From contig JANVCC010000020.1 of NCBI GenBank assembly GCA_025345505.1, forward strand, positions 54,240,772 to 54,304,771: a stretch of DNA of 64,000 nucleotides. The letters are read 5' to 3'. The notes under the pieces were generated by a model. That model was not told the DNA's origin, made no database searches, and saw nothing but the letters and a program-made list of their open reading frames with translations. Below are positions 11,701 to 24,419 of this stretch, in pieces. A program made the translations under genes and the position numbers. How positions within the stretch are numbered: the first letter of the stretch is position 1; each line of letters opens with the position of its first letter. This DNA is from Todiramphus chloris collaris. Taxonomy: Eukaryota; Chordata; Aves; Coraciiformes; Alcedinidae.

Positions 11701-13859
11701 GAGTATTCCAGTTCCTTTACTCAGTTGTTAGATTTTGTTATTGTTGTAAAGCATTCGGTATCTATCTGACATTATCATTTCTAACACACAGCACAGGCAA
11801 GCAACTAAGTAACTGCATTTCTTCTTCTTTATTGAAGGCAAACAGCAGACAAGAAGAGCAACTTAAGTAATTTATTGTGCTTTATTTTATTACAATTAAC
11901 TTCAAAATCTGTGATTTTCAACAGTGTTTACTGACTTTACATAATGAGAGGCTCTGATTTTAAGACCATGCAGGACATCCATACTGAAAACCAAATGACC
12001 AGCAAAGCAAAGCTGGGTACCCTGAAACCTAAAACCCCCAAATCCCATCTGTTCTGAAATGTTTGCTGTTAACACAGAAAAACATCCCAATCTTTTGCAA
12101 TTATTACAATCTTGGGTGGGTAAAATGTCCTCTAGATATTAGGCAGACAAGATAGAGTAAATCAAACTTTCATTAGACCAAGCAGAAGAGATGGAGACCA
12201 GGCAAGGTTTAAGCTCCCACCTGCTTCTGCAGGTCAGCTGAAAGCAAAGGTGATGTCTTTTAAACTTTCAGGTGGCCTGAAGAAGGGCTTACATGCCCAA
12301 AAGCTTGTCTAACATTACTAATAGATAGACAACTAAATGACTTTGTGTACTAAAAGATATCATCACTTCCAACATCCTCATCATGCTGACATAAAGCAGA
12401 TTAGTCAAGCAAGTTGGATGCTGTGCCAGATTAGGCTGCATACCAAAGGTTTGAGTTTACACATATTACTCACTACATTTTTTCAGCCTATCTGTTCAGT
12501 TCATCCTGTTCTGAAAAAAAAATAATTTAAAAAGCATATTAATCTGTGTTACTCTTAGTTTCAAGGTTGCTAGATTTAAAGCAGCAGGTTGTTTTCATCA
12601 GGGACATGAAATTTCAGTCTGGATCTGAACATTCCTGAGGTCTGCAGACCCATCTCACTTTTCCACAGCATGAAGAAGGAGCAAGAGACTGAGGGAGGAG
12701 AGAAGAATATTTAATTCCAATGAAAGAGCAGTATCTTTATTTATATGAGTTATCCCCTGGAGTTTCGCCAGCTCCGTGAAGCATTAACCTGAATGCAGCT
12801 GACTAACGGCACTGTCCTGACAGTCAGATACGCACCTTTCAAATCTCTGCCAAAAGCTGGCAGTTAGAGAGCAACTATTGGGATGCTCTGGGGAAAGCCA
12901 CCAACTCCTGACTCGATATTTTCAACTCTCCTTCCCTTTTCCTTGGAAGCTTCCTATCCAAACCCTGATTAACACTTATGAAACAGGACGGGAACACAAC
13001 CCAAGATAATTTTGCTTCAGTATGCAGCTGCTCATTCACTCCAACCTCACCCAACAACTGCAGAGTTTTAGGCATTTTTGGCTTTGTTTTTGCATAACAC
13101 TCCCTGTGCCTTGCGCAGGTCACCAGAGGATGAGAGAATGTCACAGAGCAAGTTTGCTGTTTCCTTAACCTGAAAGAGGCTTTACTTAGTCCACTCTTTC
13201 ACACCCATGTATGTCTGAGATGGCACATACTTTTTCCTCAAACAGCTTCACATGGTTGAAAGTATGAGGGGAACAAAAAGAATTGCTGAGTACAAATTTT
13301 CATCTGACCTGTGCAGCTTAATGGACTGTGGGAAGCAAGAGTAGGAAAGAGGAGAGCAGCAAAGAGAAGGTGTCCAAGAACGTCAGTCACAGGGCTGATA
13401 TCGCAGCCACATTGGCTGGCTTCCCACGATGGCACTTCTCTAATAGCACAGCTGGCCTCCACACCTCAAGCCAAGGATCCCAAGCGATAACAGCAACAGT
13501 CACACCAAGCTCTGCAGCAACAAGTGTGAGATACATCACAAAGCTGTGGGAAGGCAGCAGTGTGGCACTTCTTGACTTGACACCTAATGGGTCAGAGTGA
13601 TGCAAGACTGCTCCGTATCCATTTGGCTGCATCTCCCTACCTTTGGTGTGAAATCATCATTTTCTTGTTAGTCACACTGGTGTTCCAGCTCCATGTTCCA
13701 GCAGAGTGAAGAAAGGTTTAATAGTAAAATAACTAAAAGGTCTAAGCACTACAATTACATATAAGACAACAATATGAAAAGTTAACAACAGCCTTGTAAT
13801 TAAGGAATCTGAGCGAGACATCACGAAGTTCAGGCCTGAATCCATATTCTGCCATAGTC
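8761..13859. other. AT-rich non-coding stretch
   Basis: Mostly AT-rich single-copy-looking DNA with short low-complexity tracts: 'aaaaaaaagaaaaaaa' near 9667, A-rich/AACC text at 10,975-11,010, and short CA-rich text near 11,152-11,172. No recognised exon, RNA gene or mobile element. Confidence 0.5.
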
Positions 13860-13935
13860 TGTCTTGTATTATTTTTGGACAGTTTCTTAATTCTGTATCA
13901 TTCAGTTCCTCATCTGTAAAATAAATGCTACTTTC
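13860..13935 (+). mobile_element. MIR-like SINE core fragment
   Basis: The run 'cagttcctcatctgtaaaat' (about 13,905-13,924), preceded by a 'ttcttaattctgtatcattc' segment, follows the well-known MIR consensus order (cautionary 'cttaac..tctg..cctcagttcctcatctgtaaaatg'). Only part of the element is recognisable. Confidence 0.65.
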
Positions 13936-15159
13936 CTTTCTTTGTATCTTGAATTATATGAGTTTACTGTACTGAAATTCATGGAGCCCAGATCTCATCC
14001 AGGACTTTGGAGAACTGTATAAAAGAAATCACTGAGGTTACTTAGACACAGAGACATGTGCGTGCACAACAAATCCATTCAAATGACTGCTTCCAACTCA
14101 GTCACTGCTTCCAAAGCCCAGAAGAAATAACTCTCTCCCTTCCCTAAAGGCTGTCCCAAGCCTCAAGACTGAGCCGCAAGACTGCTCAGATATGAAAGCC
14201 ATGACAACACTTGAGGACATAAAGAAAACAGTATTTCCAAGGATGGTGAAAGTTTGGGCATTTTACAAGTTTTAAAAGGTGTATGTGTGTTGAAATATGG
14301 AATATAAATTTGTATTTACCTTGCAACAACTGTGAACTGTCCCTCAGCTTCCTCTTTTGAAATACTATGTTGCATTTCCCAGGTGTGCACTGATGGAATG
14401 GGTTCTGACTTTAGCAATACCTTGTGTCAAGGGGGGGGAAAAAGCTCCTTGTGGGGTCCTCCATCCCACTTGACCATCCTACACAGCCTTTTCATTTTAT
14501 GTAGAAGTGACAGCTGTAGAAGGGAAGTGATAGGCGAAGAAGGTCTGATACAGTGCTCTAGATGCATTTAATATGGCAAAAAGCATAGGGTCTTAAATTG
14601 TTGTACCATTTTATTTAATAAATCAGAAAAATTAAAGAATATTGCAGACACCATGCATTGACCTCTCAAACTCATGGAGCATCAGCTCATGAGGCTGTTG
14701 CACAGATTCACACATCCAACTTCTTGACTTAAGCACAGTTTTATCTAAGGCTGGGAGAATGCCTAAATCATGCAGCATGGGAAGCACTCATTTGTGAATA
14801 GGGATGAGAATTAGAAGTCTTTGCTCAACAAATATCAAAACAAAGCTTTTCAGGTGAAATGCTTTACTAAATTCAACAAATCTGACAGGAAAAAAATATT
14901 GACAAGTTCTAGACTGACATCCTCTTTGGAGCTTAATTTGTTTGGGAACAAAGCTTCGTAAGAAACAGTGCTGGATTTTGTCAGCAGGTATCCATGTGTA
15001 CACACCTGAGCTGCTCCCAGTGTCCTGATCCTGACCTACCTAGTTAGAGTCTAGAAATAATAAAACTAATTGCCTGCAAAGATTACAACAGTAGCATAAA
15101 TGTATAATTTGTTAACTGCTGCCTCTGGATATCATTCTGAGTGCTGTACCAATTGTTCT
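13936..15159. other. Non-coding stretch, nothing recognised
   Basis: No repeat family or coding exon identified. A short G8 tract lies at about 14,430. Confidence 0.5.
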
Positions 15160-15935
15160 GAAATCATAAGACCAATAAAGATCTCAAGAGGTCATCCAAT
15201 GCACCATGTCATCCCCTGTCATCCCACAAGACAGAAATAATTAATATAGTATATTTATTAACAAAGATTTTTTTTCTGACCCGTTCCTACTGACCACTAA
15301 TAACAGAAACTTCATGGCTTCACCAGGCAACCTGCTCTAGTCCATTGCTGTCATAATTTCTGGAGAATTTTTCCTAACATCTAAACTCTCCTGTTGTGAT
15401 TATGGCCCCCAACATGAACTTGTAAAACAGGTAATTTAATTTTTTCAAAAGCCTTTAATGTACTGTAAGATATCGGTCTAGCTACAGCTAATGCCTCTTA
15501 GACAAGAGAACTTTTTTTTCCAATTTCTCCTCATCAGACATCTTTCACAGACCTTTGATTATTCCTCTGGACTCTTTCCAGCTGACCCACATTCTCTGAC
15601 GAATAGTAGCAAACTTAGTTGAGACCTTATCAGTGCTGAGTAGGACATACAGTGTCTTGAGAGGTAGATGCTTAATAAATTTGTGGTACAAGGCCTTCCT
15701 TTTTTTACAGTACCATAAGGTTTTTTTGTGAGTTTCTTGTTTGTTCGGTTCAAGTTTGCATTCAGCTTGTTACTCTCTGATGCACTGTGCAAGTTATTAA
15801 TGAGAACATTGAACAGAACTGGAAGCGGGACAGATAGCTGTGGAATATTACACATCGCATCCTTCCAATCAGATAGGAGAATGCTGATGATACTCTAGAT
15901 ACAATTAACCAACTAGTTTTGTACTCAGAGTAGTC
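15160..15935 (-). mobile_element. Ancient, decayed CR1, minus strand
   Basis: On the minus strand this reads as the end of CR1 ORF2 plus the 3' region. Plus-strand landmarks in the expected order: 'ctcaagaggtcatccaatgc' (3' end); 'aggcaacctgctctagtcca' and 'tttttcctaacatctaaact'; 'ctctggactctttccagctg'; 'gagaccttatcagtgctgag'; and finally 'aagttattaatgagaacatt' and 'gaacagaactggaagcggga', which correspond to the RT stretch encoding [10 protein letters not shown]. Many substitutions and indels; no frame survives. It is clearly older than the copies at 18.6 and 62.1 kb. Confidence 0.8.
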
Positions 15936-18644
15936 TTAACTGATTTAAGCTCTTTTCCTTTCTTCATTAAAGGGCATGCATTTCATCTATGCTTATCCAG
16001 TCCAGTCTCAGCGGATTCTCAAAAATACCAAAAGTTCAGGAATGGCTTCAAAATTCACCAGACCCTACAGAACCAGGGCACGTCCATTCTGTCTAGATAC
16101 TCTTCCCCTGCTCTAGGCTGAGATCTAACATTTTCACTGATGCTATATCCAATTTATTTATTAATTAAAAATCTTTGAAAATTCACATGCAAATTCAAAA
16201 GATGTCAGCTGCACATCCAGCACTTAAGCCTGGTAATTTAAAATGAAAATTGAAACCTTACCTATACTTCATGGCTTGACTTGAAATTAGAGCCCTCATT
16301 GCTAAAGCAAAAGGTCAGATGTATCTAAAATACAAATTCTGGCTCCAGTAATGACTTTGGTAGTTAACCGCACAGACAGAATGTGTGTCAAGACTTGGTT
16401 AGATAATACAAGTTCTTTGTTCTCCATCCTGATATCTAGACTCAAAAGATGGGATGCTACAGAAGTTCTGTTTCACATGTAATGTTCTCACAGAATTTGA
16501 TAGCATTAGTTACCACAAGAGCTAAGAACATCTGTCTCTCTGGGGACAGACAAGGAAAGTAATTCAAATTAATTTTAAATCAGGATTAGTTAAGTCAGCT
16601 AATTAGCTAATTAGATCTCAGTGAGAAGACACTTACTGAGATGTAGGGTGGACTAAATCAATTTTCAAAGCCAAGTCAACTACAGATAGCTTTCATTCTG
16701 AGCAAAGAGGGCTACACAGCTCATACACTGCAAATTCACTCCTAATTCAAATTAATTTCTGGAGTGTCCCTTTTGCCACAAACTAACGCAGAAAGGAGAG
16801 AGCATCATGTTGATTTAAAAAAAAAAAAAAACTTTTAAAAAATTAATGGCTCCATGATTTAGACTTTGAATGAGATCTCTTTCCTGTGTCTTACTTAATC
16901 AATCAGTTTCATTTAAGCAAGTGAGGACCCAAAAATAGAGCTGCATAAAACTGCTCTGAGCAGCACACAGAAGGGAGCTCCATCCCCTGTTCCCCATCTG
17001 TCCTGGTATCTCACAGCTTAGGATGTCTGGGGAGTAGCTGCTAAGGTCTACAGGTTTCAGGGCAGTTTGGTGCTAGTAGCAAATCCTGTCTAAAATAGAG
17101 TTTTGTATTAAAATCAGGTATCAAAAAAAGGAGAGAGAAAGAAAACTAACTAGTTTCATGGCATTTTCACAGCAGAGCAGAGAGAGAATCATTGGTTTTG
17201 AATATGCTTGCTCTGAGAAATGCAAAGCATAACTAATTTCTGATTCTTCCCCGCCCCACAAAGGGCTTTGCATAACTGATGAATCCACACTTTCTGCTGA
17301 CCTTTTGGAAGTAGTTAAGATATTTTTGAACCTACCTAAGAAGAGATTCAATAAAAGCAGGTAAAGATGGGAGAGCTTTACCCACCAAGCTAGACAGCTA
17401 GCTCTCTTGCAGCCAAAAAAGGAATTTTTGATGTGTTTATGGCCTTCAGTGCAATGCAAAAGCTTGTACCAAATTCTCTGGCATCAAGTTGCATGTCAGG
17501 GAGAGGATCATTTCCAAGTGACACTGGAAAATTGCCATATTATGTAGGACACAGAGTGGAAAGTCTGCATTTCCTTATAGATCTTCCACACCATTTTCTC
17601 AGACATACTCCAGTTTTATACAAGAGTGTTTGGGCAATTTCTGAGTAGAGCCAGAAGATTTTCCATCAGTCTTTCTGGATGATCACAGATCCCAGCACCT
17701 CTCATGGGCAGCATCAGACCGATCTCATGGCAGAAGTTTTCCCAATAGCCTGGTAGTGTGTCCTGGCGTCATGGCACAAAATACACAACCATTCCCAGAA
17801 TTAGCCTGCATCCCCACAGCATGGCTCACTCTTAGGAGAGGCAATGAAATGCTCTGCTGTGGAGAAGCTTTAAGGGCTTCATGTCCCTTTGACCCTCCTC
17901 TACCTCTACAAGGACTTTAGCCCTGAAACAGGATGGTCCAGTGCTCATTGACAAACTCCTTTAGCATCTCCTCAGTCTTACACTGCTGAACCAGATCAAC
18001 ATGTTTGGTTAGATCTCCATTCAGTGAATTTCAAGAGGAGGAGACAACATTGGAAAGATTTAACACCTTCCTTGTTTTACCAGTGTGACTTGAAGCATAT
18101 CTGAAGGACCCCCTAGTCAGACAGAAGTGAATCTGCTCCTTAAGCAGCCACTAACACACTGGCATCTCCAAAGGCACTCCTTAACTCTACCACTAGAAGT
18201 TATCATAACAGAAACTGGAGTAATGGACTTTTTAACAATAACTAAAAATCACTGAGACAAGTAGAGATTAAAAAAGGGCTTTGTAAACTATTTGTCCCAC
18301 CCTAACAGAACAGGTCCTTTCCTGCAAGGCTGCTCTCAATGAAGCCATCCTTCATGAGGTTTCTGAGCTACAGTAAACTCTGGGACATGAGGAGAAGTTT
18401 CCTTTTCTGTAAACCCTGAGGCCATTCTGCACTTACACTGCTGAAATCCTGCTCTCTGAACCTCACACTTTCCTTTTCCCACAGGGAGAATTGCTCTGGG
18501 AAGTCCCTTCAGATAAACATGTTCAGTGCTAGCTGAGGATGATTGATATTTCTCTCCAGCCAAACTGTTCTACCTGACCCAAGAAGGCAAACAGACAGCT
18601 TTGCTCTCTGTTGTGCCCTCCCAGCCCACTCAACAGTAGACTTT
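15936..18644. other. Non-coding stretch, nothing recognised
   Basis: AT-rich with a poly-A tract near 16,818. A small repeated palindromic motif 'gctaattagctaattag' lies at about 16,599. No exon, RNA gene or mobile element that I can support. Confidence 0.5.
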
Positions 18645-18649
18645 TTCAG

Positions 18650-18982
18650 ATAGTTAATGATGAGATTTCTGAGAGAAGTTTAAAAGCAATCAAGAAGGAC
18701 TTCAGGGCACTGGGGCGACTGGTTCAAGGTTCAGGAACACAGGTGGTGTTCTCCTCTATCCCTCAGGCAGTAGAGAAGGGCACAAAAAGAGGATGGAATA
18801 CCTATATAATTAACAATTGGCTGAAAGACTGGTGCCACAATCAGAATTTTGGGTTTTTTGATCATGGAGAAGTTTATTTGGCACCTGACCTACTGGCACC
18901 AGATGAAATACAGCTGTCACGAAGGGGAAAAAGGATCCTCACACAAGAGTTAGCAGGTCTCATTGAAAGGGCTTTAAACTAG
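18650..18982 (+). pseudogene. CR1 ORF1 C-terminus, esterase-like domain
   Basis: About 110 codons ending at TAG 18,980-18,982. CR1 ORF1 is known to carry a C-terminal SGNH/esterase-like domain. Here the readable features are DFRALGRLVQGSGTQVVFSS, then NNWLKDWCHNQNFGFFDH, then LLAPDEIQLSRRGKRIL. The last segment matches the family's DGxHLS motif, where Asp and His complete the catalytic set. In this copy the motif reads DEIQLS, with Gln (18,911-18,913) where His is expected; the copy at 62.17 kb keeps DGVHLS. The N-terminal part of ORF1 is missing. ORF2 follows in another frame, two bases after the stop. Confidence 0.75.
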
Positions 18983-18984
18983 GA

Positions 18985-21056
18985 TTGAAGGGGGAGGGGA
19001 ATAACGCCATCCTCAGTGAAGATAGGCCTGTAGACAGTCTCCAATCTGTTGTCCTACTTGGGGCGAGTGATTTTGATACTTGTGTTACATTGGACAACAG
19101 AAACATGTACATGACTAGTGGGGTGGTGGGTGCAGAAGTGATCAGGAAACTGGAATTGAAGAGGGAAGGGGATAAAACCCACTCCTCCAGCAATGAGCCT
19201 GGGGATGCGGGACGAAGGATGGGGGTGAAGTCAGTTGCAGAGATCGGGTGCCTCTGTGCCAATGCACACAGACTTGCTAGTGATGAGACTGATGAGCCTG
19301 GGGACAACCTTCAGTCTGCTGTCCCACTTGAGGCGGATAGTACCAGTATGTGTGACCACAATCACACAGAGGTCTCTGATAGACTAGTGGCCACAGAGGT
19401 GGCCATAAATGGCTGTATAAAAAGATTAAAAACTATTAACTCTACCCCCTCTCTGAAATGCTTATACGCCAATGCATGGAGCATGGGGAATAAGCAGGAG
19501 GAGTTAGAGATATATGCGAGAATATACAACTATGATATAATTGCTATTACTGAGACGTGGTGGGACAGCTCCCACGACTGGAATGTTGTTTTGGAAGGTT
19601 ATGTTCTATTCAGAAGAGATAGGCCAGCAAGACGAGGTGGTGGTGTTGCTCTCTACATGCGAGAGCAACTAAAATGTACTACGTTCTATCCAGAAGGGGA
19701 GGTAGAACAGGTTGAAAGCTTATGGGTAAAAGTCAAGGGACATGGAAAAGGGAATAAAATTGTTCTGGGTGTCTACTACAGGCCACCAAACCAAGAAGAA
19801 GTTGTTGACGAAGTCTACTACAGTCAACTGGAAGTGGCCTCTAGAACACCCTCCCTGGTAGTCATGGGTGACTTCAATCACCCTGGTATCTGTTGGAAAG
19901 CCCATACAGCCAGGCATACCCAGTCCAAAAAGCTCTTGCATTGCATAGATGACAACTTTCTGATGCAGGTCGTGGATGAACCAACAAGGAGGGGTGCGCT
20001 GTTGGATCTTGTATTAACTAATAAAGAAGGACTGGTTGGAGACATTAGGGTTGGGAATAGCCTGGGTGATAGTGATCACAAGATGATAGAGTTTAATATT
20101 AAACAAGGGGGAACTAGAGCAGTAAGTAAGACTGCAACTCTGGACTTCCACAGGGCTGACTTTGAACTCTTCAAAGATCTACTTGCTGGAATCCCATGGG
20201 CTAGTACTCTGGAAGGTAAAGGAGCCCAAGAAAGCTGGTTAATTTTTAAAAAACAGTTTCTTCAGGCCCAGGATAGATGTATTCCCTTGAGGGAAAAATT
20301 TGGAAGGCACACTAGGAGACCCACATGGATGAGCAGGGAGCTTTTGAAGGAGATTTCAAGGAAGAAAGAACTATACAGTTCATGGAAAAAATGACTAGTC
20401 AGTTGGGAAAATGATAGAGAATTAGTCAGGGCATGTAGGAAGGCAATAAGGAAGGCCAAAGCCCTCTTAGAGCTTAAGTTGGTGAGTCAGGTAAAAGAGA
20501 ATAAGAAAAGTTTCTTTAAATACACAAGTGCCAAAAGGAAGAACAAGGAAAGTGTGGGGCCACGGCTGAATGAGAAAGCAGTCTTAATAACCAAGGATGC
20601 AGAGAAGGCAGAGTTGCTCAACACCTTCTTTGCTTCAGTCTTTTCTTCTAAGACCAGCCCCTGTGAACTCCAGTCCCTGGTTGAAGGGGATAAAGCCTGG
20701 GGGAAGGATGACTCTCCACTGGTCAATCAAGACTGGGTTAAGGACCAGTTACATAATTTGAATATGCATATGTCCATGGGCCCTGATGAGATGCACCCAA
20801 GAGTGCTGAGCGGATTGGCTGATGTTATTGCCCTGCCACTCTCCATCATTTTTCCAAAATCATGGCAAATGGGAGAGGTGCCAGAGGACTGGAGGAAAGC
20901 CAATGTCACTTCAGTCTTCAAAAAGGGCAGGAAAGAGATTCCAGAAAACTACAGACCAGTCAGCCTTACCTCCATCCCTGGAAAGATAATGGAGAAGCTC
21001 ATTCTGGAGGTTATCTCTAGGCACATGGAAGATAAGAAGGTTATCAGGAGTAGTCA
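18985..21056 (+). pseudogene. CR1 ORF2, endonuclease and N-terminal RT, interrupted
   Basis: The frame opens at TTG 18,985 directly after the ORF1 stop; the first in-frame ATG is in NRNMYMTSG (about 19,105), so the true initiation site is not evident. The AP-endonuclease that nicks target DNA is visible: LKCLYANAWSMGNKQEELE, ITETWW with Glu at 19,552-19,554 (codon 190), RRGGGVALY, VVMGDFN at 19,867-19,878 (codon 295-298), and DSDHKMIEF with SDH at 20,071-20,079. All these catalytic residues are intact. One TGA (20,392-20,394) follows SSWKK; the same frame continues LVSWENDRELVRACRKAI into the RT start (AELLNTFFASVFSS, MSMGPDEMHPRVL, NYRPVSLTSIPGK). The frame is then broken by the LTR inserted in the segment IRSSQ. 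Confidence 0.85.
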
Positions 21057-21061
21057 ACGTG

Positions 21062-21764
21062 TGTTGGGGTTTTGGGGAGTTATTCTGTTTTCCTTCTTCT
21101 CTTAAAGAATTTTTCCATACTTGTTTGTCAGGGAGGTAAATGGCCGTACTTAAGAGAGACAAAAGGACCTGGCCACAGGGGGAGGGGTCCAGCCTGCCGA
21201 ATAAAGGGGGTTGGGTGGAGCCCCTAGGGGGCTTGTTTTGCTCCCTGCATTCGAGGTGGAGAACTCGTGGTGCAGACAACTCTCCCTGCTGCCTACCAAG
21301 GATCCGGCGGAACACCGGGATCAGCTTGGAGAGAGGTCGTCCCTGCTTCGTCTCCTGCTTTTTCCTTCTACCCCTGCTGTCTCCCGAGGATCCTGCTGGA
21401 CACCGGGATCGGCTGCCCAGGGGAGTTCGTGACACAGGCTTTTCCGTCGGCCATTGCCCTGTGGGGACTGAGCTGGCTCCGGAGCGGCGGGGAGACCATC
21501 GCGCCCTCCCTGCTCCCCGGGAGCCCCCGAGAGGTTGGCACTGGGTTCCTGGTGCTGTTTCCTGTTACTGCCGTAGTTATTGTTGTTTGATTGTCTTGTT
21601 ATATAGATATTTAGTAAAGAACTGTTATTCCTATTCCTCATATCTTTGCCTGAAAGCCCCTTAATTTCAAAATTACAAGCATTTGGAGGGGAGGGGGTTG
21701 CATTTTCCATTCCAAGGAGGACTCCTGCCTTCCTTGGCAGACACCTGTCTTTCAAACCAAGACA
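21062..21764 (+). mobile_element. Solo LTR nested inside CR1 ORF2, 703 bp
   Basis: This non-CR1 segment begins TGTTGGGG and ends AAGACA, in the TG...CA form of a retroviral LTR. CR1 coding text stops at 21,061 and resumes at 21,765 with the expected continuation ([15 protein letters not shown]). The flanks are ACGTG (21,057-21,061) and ACTGG (21,765-21,769). Other CR1 copies have 'caacatgg' here, so these are readable as a decayed 5-bp duplication of ACATG (one substitution, one loss). 'gaataaagg' near 21,199 may serve as TATA or polyadenylation-like sequence. No gag, pol or env text is present. Confidence 0.85.
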
Positions 21765-22919
21765 ACTGGATTTACCAAGGGGAAGTCATGCTTGACTAAT
21801 CTAATAGCTTTCTCTGATATTGTAACTGGATGGCTAGATGCAGGGAGACCAGTGGATATAGTCTATCTTGACCTTAGCAAGGCTTTCGACACAGTTTCCC
21901 ATAACATCCTTGTGTAGAAGCTTGGGAAGTATGGGATAGAAAAGCAGGTAGTAAGATGGATTAGTAACTGGTTGGACAATAGAGTCCAGAGAGTGGTGGT
22001 CAATGGTGCCAAATCCAGCTGGAGAGCTGTAACCAGTGGAGTCCCCCAGGGATCAGTGCTGGGTCCGGTCCTGTTCAACATCTTTATCAATGACACTGAG
22101 CAGACACTCTGTCCTGTCATCAGCAAGTTTGCTGATGACACAAAACTGGGAGGATTGGCAGATACACCTGAAAGCTGTGCGGCCATCCAGTGAGACTTGG
22201 ACAGGTTGGAGAACTGGGCAGGGCAGAACCAAATGAGGTTTAACAAGGATAAATGTAGAGTCCTGCATCTAGGTAAGAATAATAAATTACACCAGTACAG
22301 ACTGGGAGGTGATCTGCTGGAGAGCAGTCTTGTGGAGAAAGACTTGGGAGTCCTGGTGGACAACAAGTTCTCCATGGAGCAGCACTGTGCCCTTGTGGCC
22401 AAGAGGGCCAATGGTATCCTAGGGTGTATCAAGAGGAGCGTGTCCAGCAGATCGAAGGAGGTTCTCCTCCCCCTCTACTCTGCACTGATGAGACCTCACC
22501 TGGAGTATTGTGTCCAGTTCTGGGCTCCCCAGTTCAGGAGAGACAGGGATCTGCTTGAGGGAGTCCAACGGAGGGCTACAAGGATGATTAAGGGACTGGA
22601 GCCTTATGAGGAGAGGCTGAGACACCTGGGGCTCTTTAGTCTGGAAAAGAGAAGACTGAGAGGGGATTTGATAAATGTTTATAAATATATGAGGGCTAAG
22701 TGTCAAGAGGAAAGGGACAGCCTCTTCTCACTCATGCCTTGTGATAGGACTAGGGGGAATGGATATAAGCTGGAGCACAAGAAGTTCCACCTTAACATTA
22801 GGAGGAACTTCTTTACAGTAAGGGTCACAGAGCACTGGAACAGACTGCCCAGAGAGGTTTGGAGTCTCCTTCTCTGGAGATTTTCAAAACTCGCCTGGAT
22901 GCGTTCCTGAGTGACCTGT
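21765..22919 (+). pseudogene. CR1 ORF2, C-terminal RT half after the LTR
   Basis: This continues the RT of the same copy. Motifs: [16 protein letters not shown] (about 21,857-21,902), [19 protein letters not shown] (GVPQGS at about 22,038-22,055), the catalytic FADDTKLGG (22,128-22,154), [17 protein letters not shown], then [18 protein letters not shown] and [16 protein letters not shown]. Two nonsense codons interrupt it: TAG 21,915-21,917 after NILV and TGA 22,191-22,193 before DLDRLENW, the latter a plausible CGA-to-TGA change. Near 22,857, 'gaggtttggag' lacks one base relative to other copies, so the end reads out of frame as [10 protein letters not shown]. Confidence 0.85.
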
Positions 22920-23031
22920 GTTAGGGTAGATTAGGTTGTAGGGTAGCTTATATGATCCTGCCCTGGCAGGGGGGGTTGAACTCGAAGATCTCAAAGGTCC
23001 CTTTCAACCTCTAACACTCTGTGTGATTCTG

Positions 23032-24419
23032 TGACATTAGCATAGATGCATAAATAGGGGCTGTCAAAAAGGAGCTTCAGCCTCACTGGGTGCTTGACAA
23101 ATAGATCCAGACATCCCTTCTTGACCTTGCAGAGATTAAAGTCCATTAAAGTACATACCAATATTACCTGTCAAATAAAAAAAACATTTTGCAGAGTCCC
23201 TGAGTACCTCTATCACTCATAGACCTTACTGAAGTTTGAGGACATGCAGACGCTGTCTGTCATTTTGCAGAATCAAGTACTCCTTGAACCTGAATTAAAA
23301 AAGCATCCCAACCAAACAGCAGATAGGAAAGCTGCTGAGTGGACAGGCTACTGGCAAAGCAGATTTTGAAAAAGAAGCCTTTTAGCATCTTGAAATGCTT
23401 GAACCTTTAGAACGAGGAGTTTGTGGATCCGACTTAATTTTTCTGTATTAGCCTCAAAAGTGAAAATTATATGACAAGCACACAAAAATTTTTTTATTTT
23501 TAATTCCTTAAGTGAACACACATGTCTTTTGTAAGTCTTACTTCCCCCCAGGCATTTATAATAGTCCTTTTCCTCTTCTTGGGAAGATAGTAGAGCACAA
23601 TGGGAAGCATCACACGTGTACACAAGGAAATGATTACAGAGCTGATGGAACTCTTTACTCCATCATCTGGGTATTTACCTTTTGATCAAACTGAAACATT
23701 GGTAATTGCATCTTTATGGCAAGGACATGTTTCTGCTGTAGTATTTGAGTAGCAATGAAGAGCAATTATCTTATGACACAGTTCTATTTTACAGTCCTCC
23801 CACTGAATTGGTTTCCTTAGTGTTACTGAAGCACTTGAATGGTTTTGCTTTCCCACATCTCAGTACAGCAGAACAACTGTGTGAGTAACTTGAGAATGAA
23901 GAGTGCTATTTATCCATGTGAGCCCTCTTGGTGCTTTTTTTCCTAGGCTGTATTATTTAATTTAGTTTGATTCATAAATAGTACAAATAAGTGAGAATGT
24001 ATTCCTTTGTCAACAATTAAAGGAGCTCGTTACAAATATAATATGCTTTTGTTTGAGAGACCCTTTCATGCATAAACTCCTTAGGAAGTGAATGGATCTG
24101 TAGAGCTTATGTGCAATTCCTTTCCACTGAGAATTGTCCTCAAACCCATCACCTTGGCAATCACATCCAGATGGGTAGACACAGGTGAGGCTCTTGCTTT
24201 ACCTGAGAGTAAATCACAAACCACTTTCTATGTGAAGCCGAAGGAACAACATGCCTATGCTTTTCTGGAATACAAGACGTCTCCCACAGAGATGACAGCA
24301 CAATCTCCAGCTGCTACAGTGAGCAGCTCAGCATCAAGGCCTTGATGACATCACACAAGAAGCAAGGGATCATCTTTGCTATCAGCTTTGATGGCCAGTC
24401 TGAGTAAAGTGTAACATTG
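23032..24419. other. Non-coding stretch, nothing recognised
   Basis: AT-rich sequence with short open frames only. Confidence 0.5.

Larger units (their letters stand above)
18645..23031 (+). mobile_element. CR1 LINE, longest copy, split by a nested LTR
   Basis: This copy holds, in order, the C-terminal part of ORF1, ORF2 with AP endonuclease and RT, and a 3' untranslated region ending in 'ctctgtgtgattctgtga' at about 23,031. It is 5'-truncated inside ORF1. Removing the nested LTR (21,062-21,764) leaves about 3.7 kb of CR1. Decay events seen: TGA at 20,392-20,394, TAG at 21,915-21,917, TGA at 22,191-22,193, and a 1-bp loss near 22,857 that diverts the ORF2 C-terminus. Confidence 0.95.

Noticed and set aside
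20911-21435. Minus-strand open frame of 174 codons
   Set aside because: It spans the CR1/LTR joint, so it is antisense to two unrelated elements and cannot be a real gene.
21140-21664. 174-codon open frame and several overlapping frames
   Set aside because: They lie inside the GC-rich nested LTR (21,062-21,764), which has no coding function; the openness is compositional.
24088-24345. 85-codon plus-strand frame as a gene
   Set aside because: No homology recognised; it adjoins a possible LINE relic on the opposite strand.
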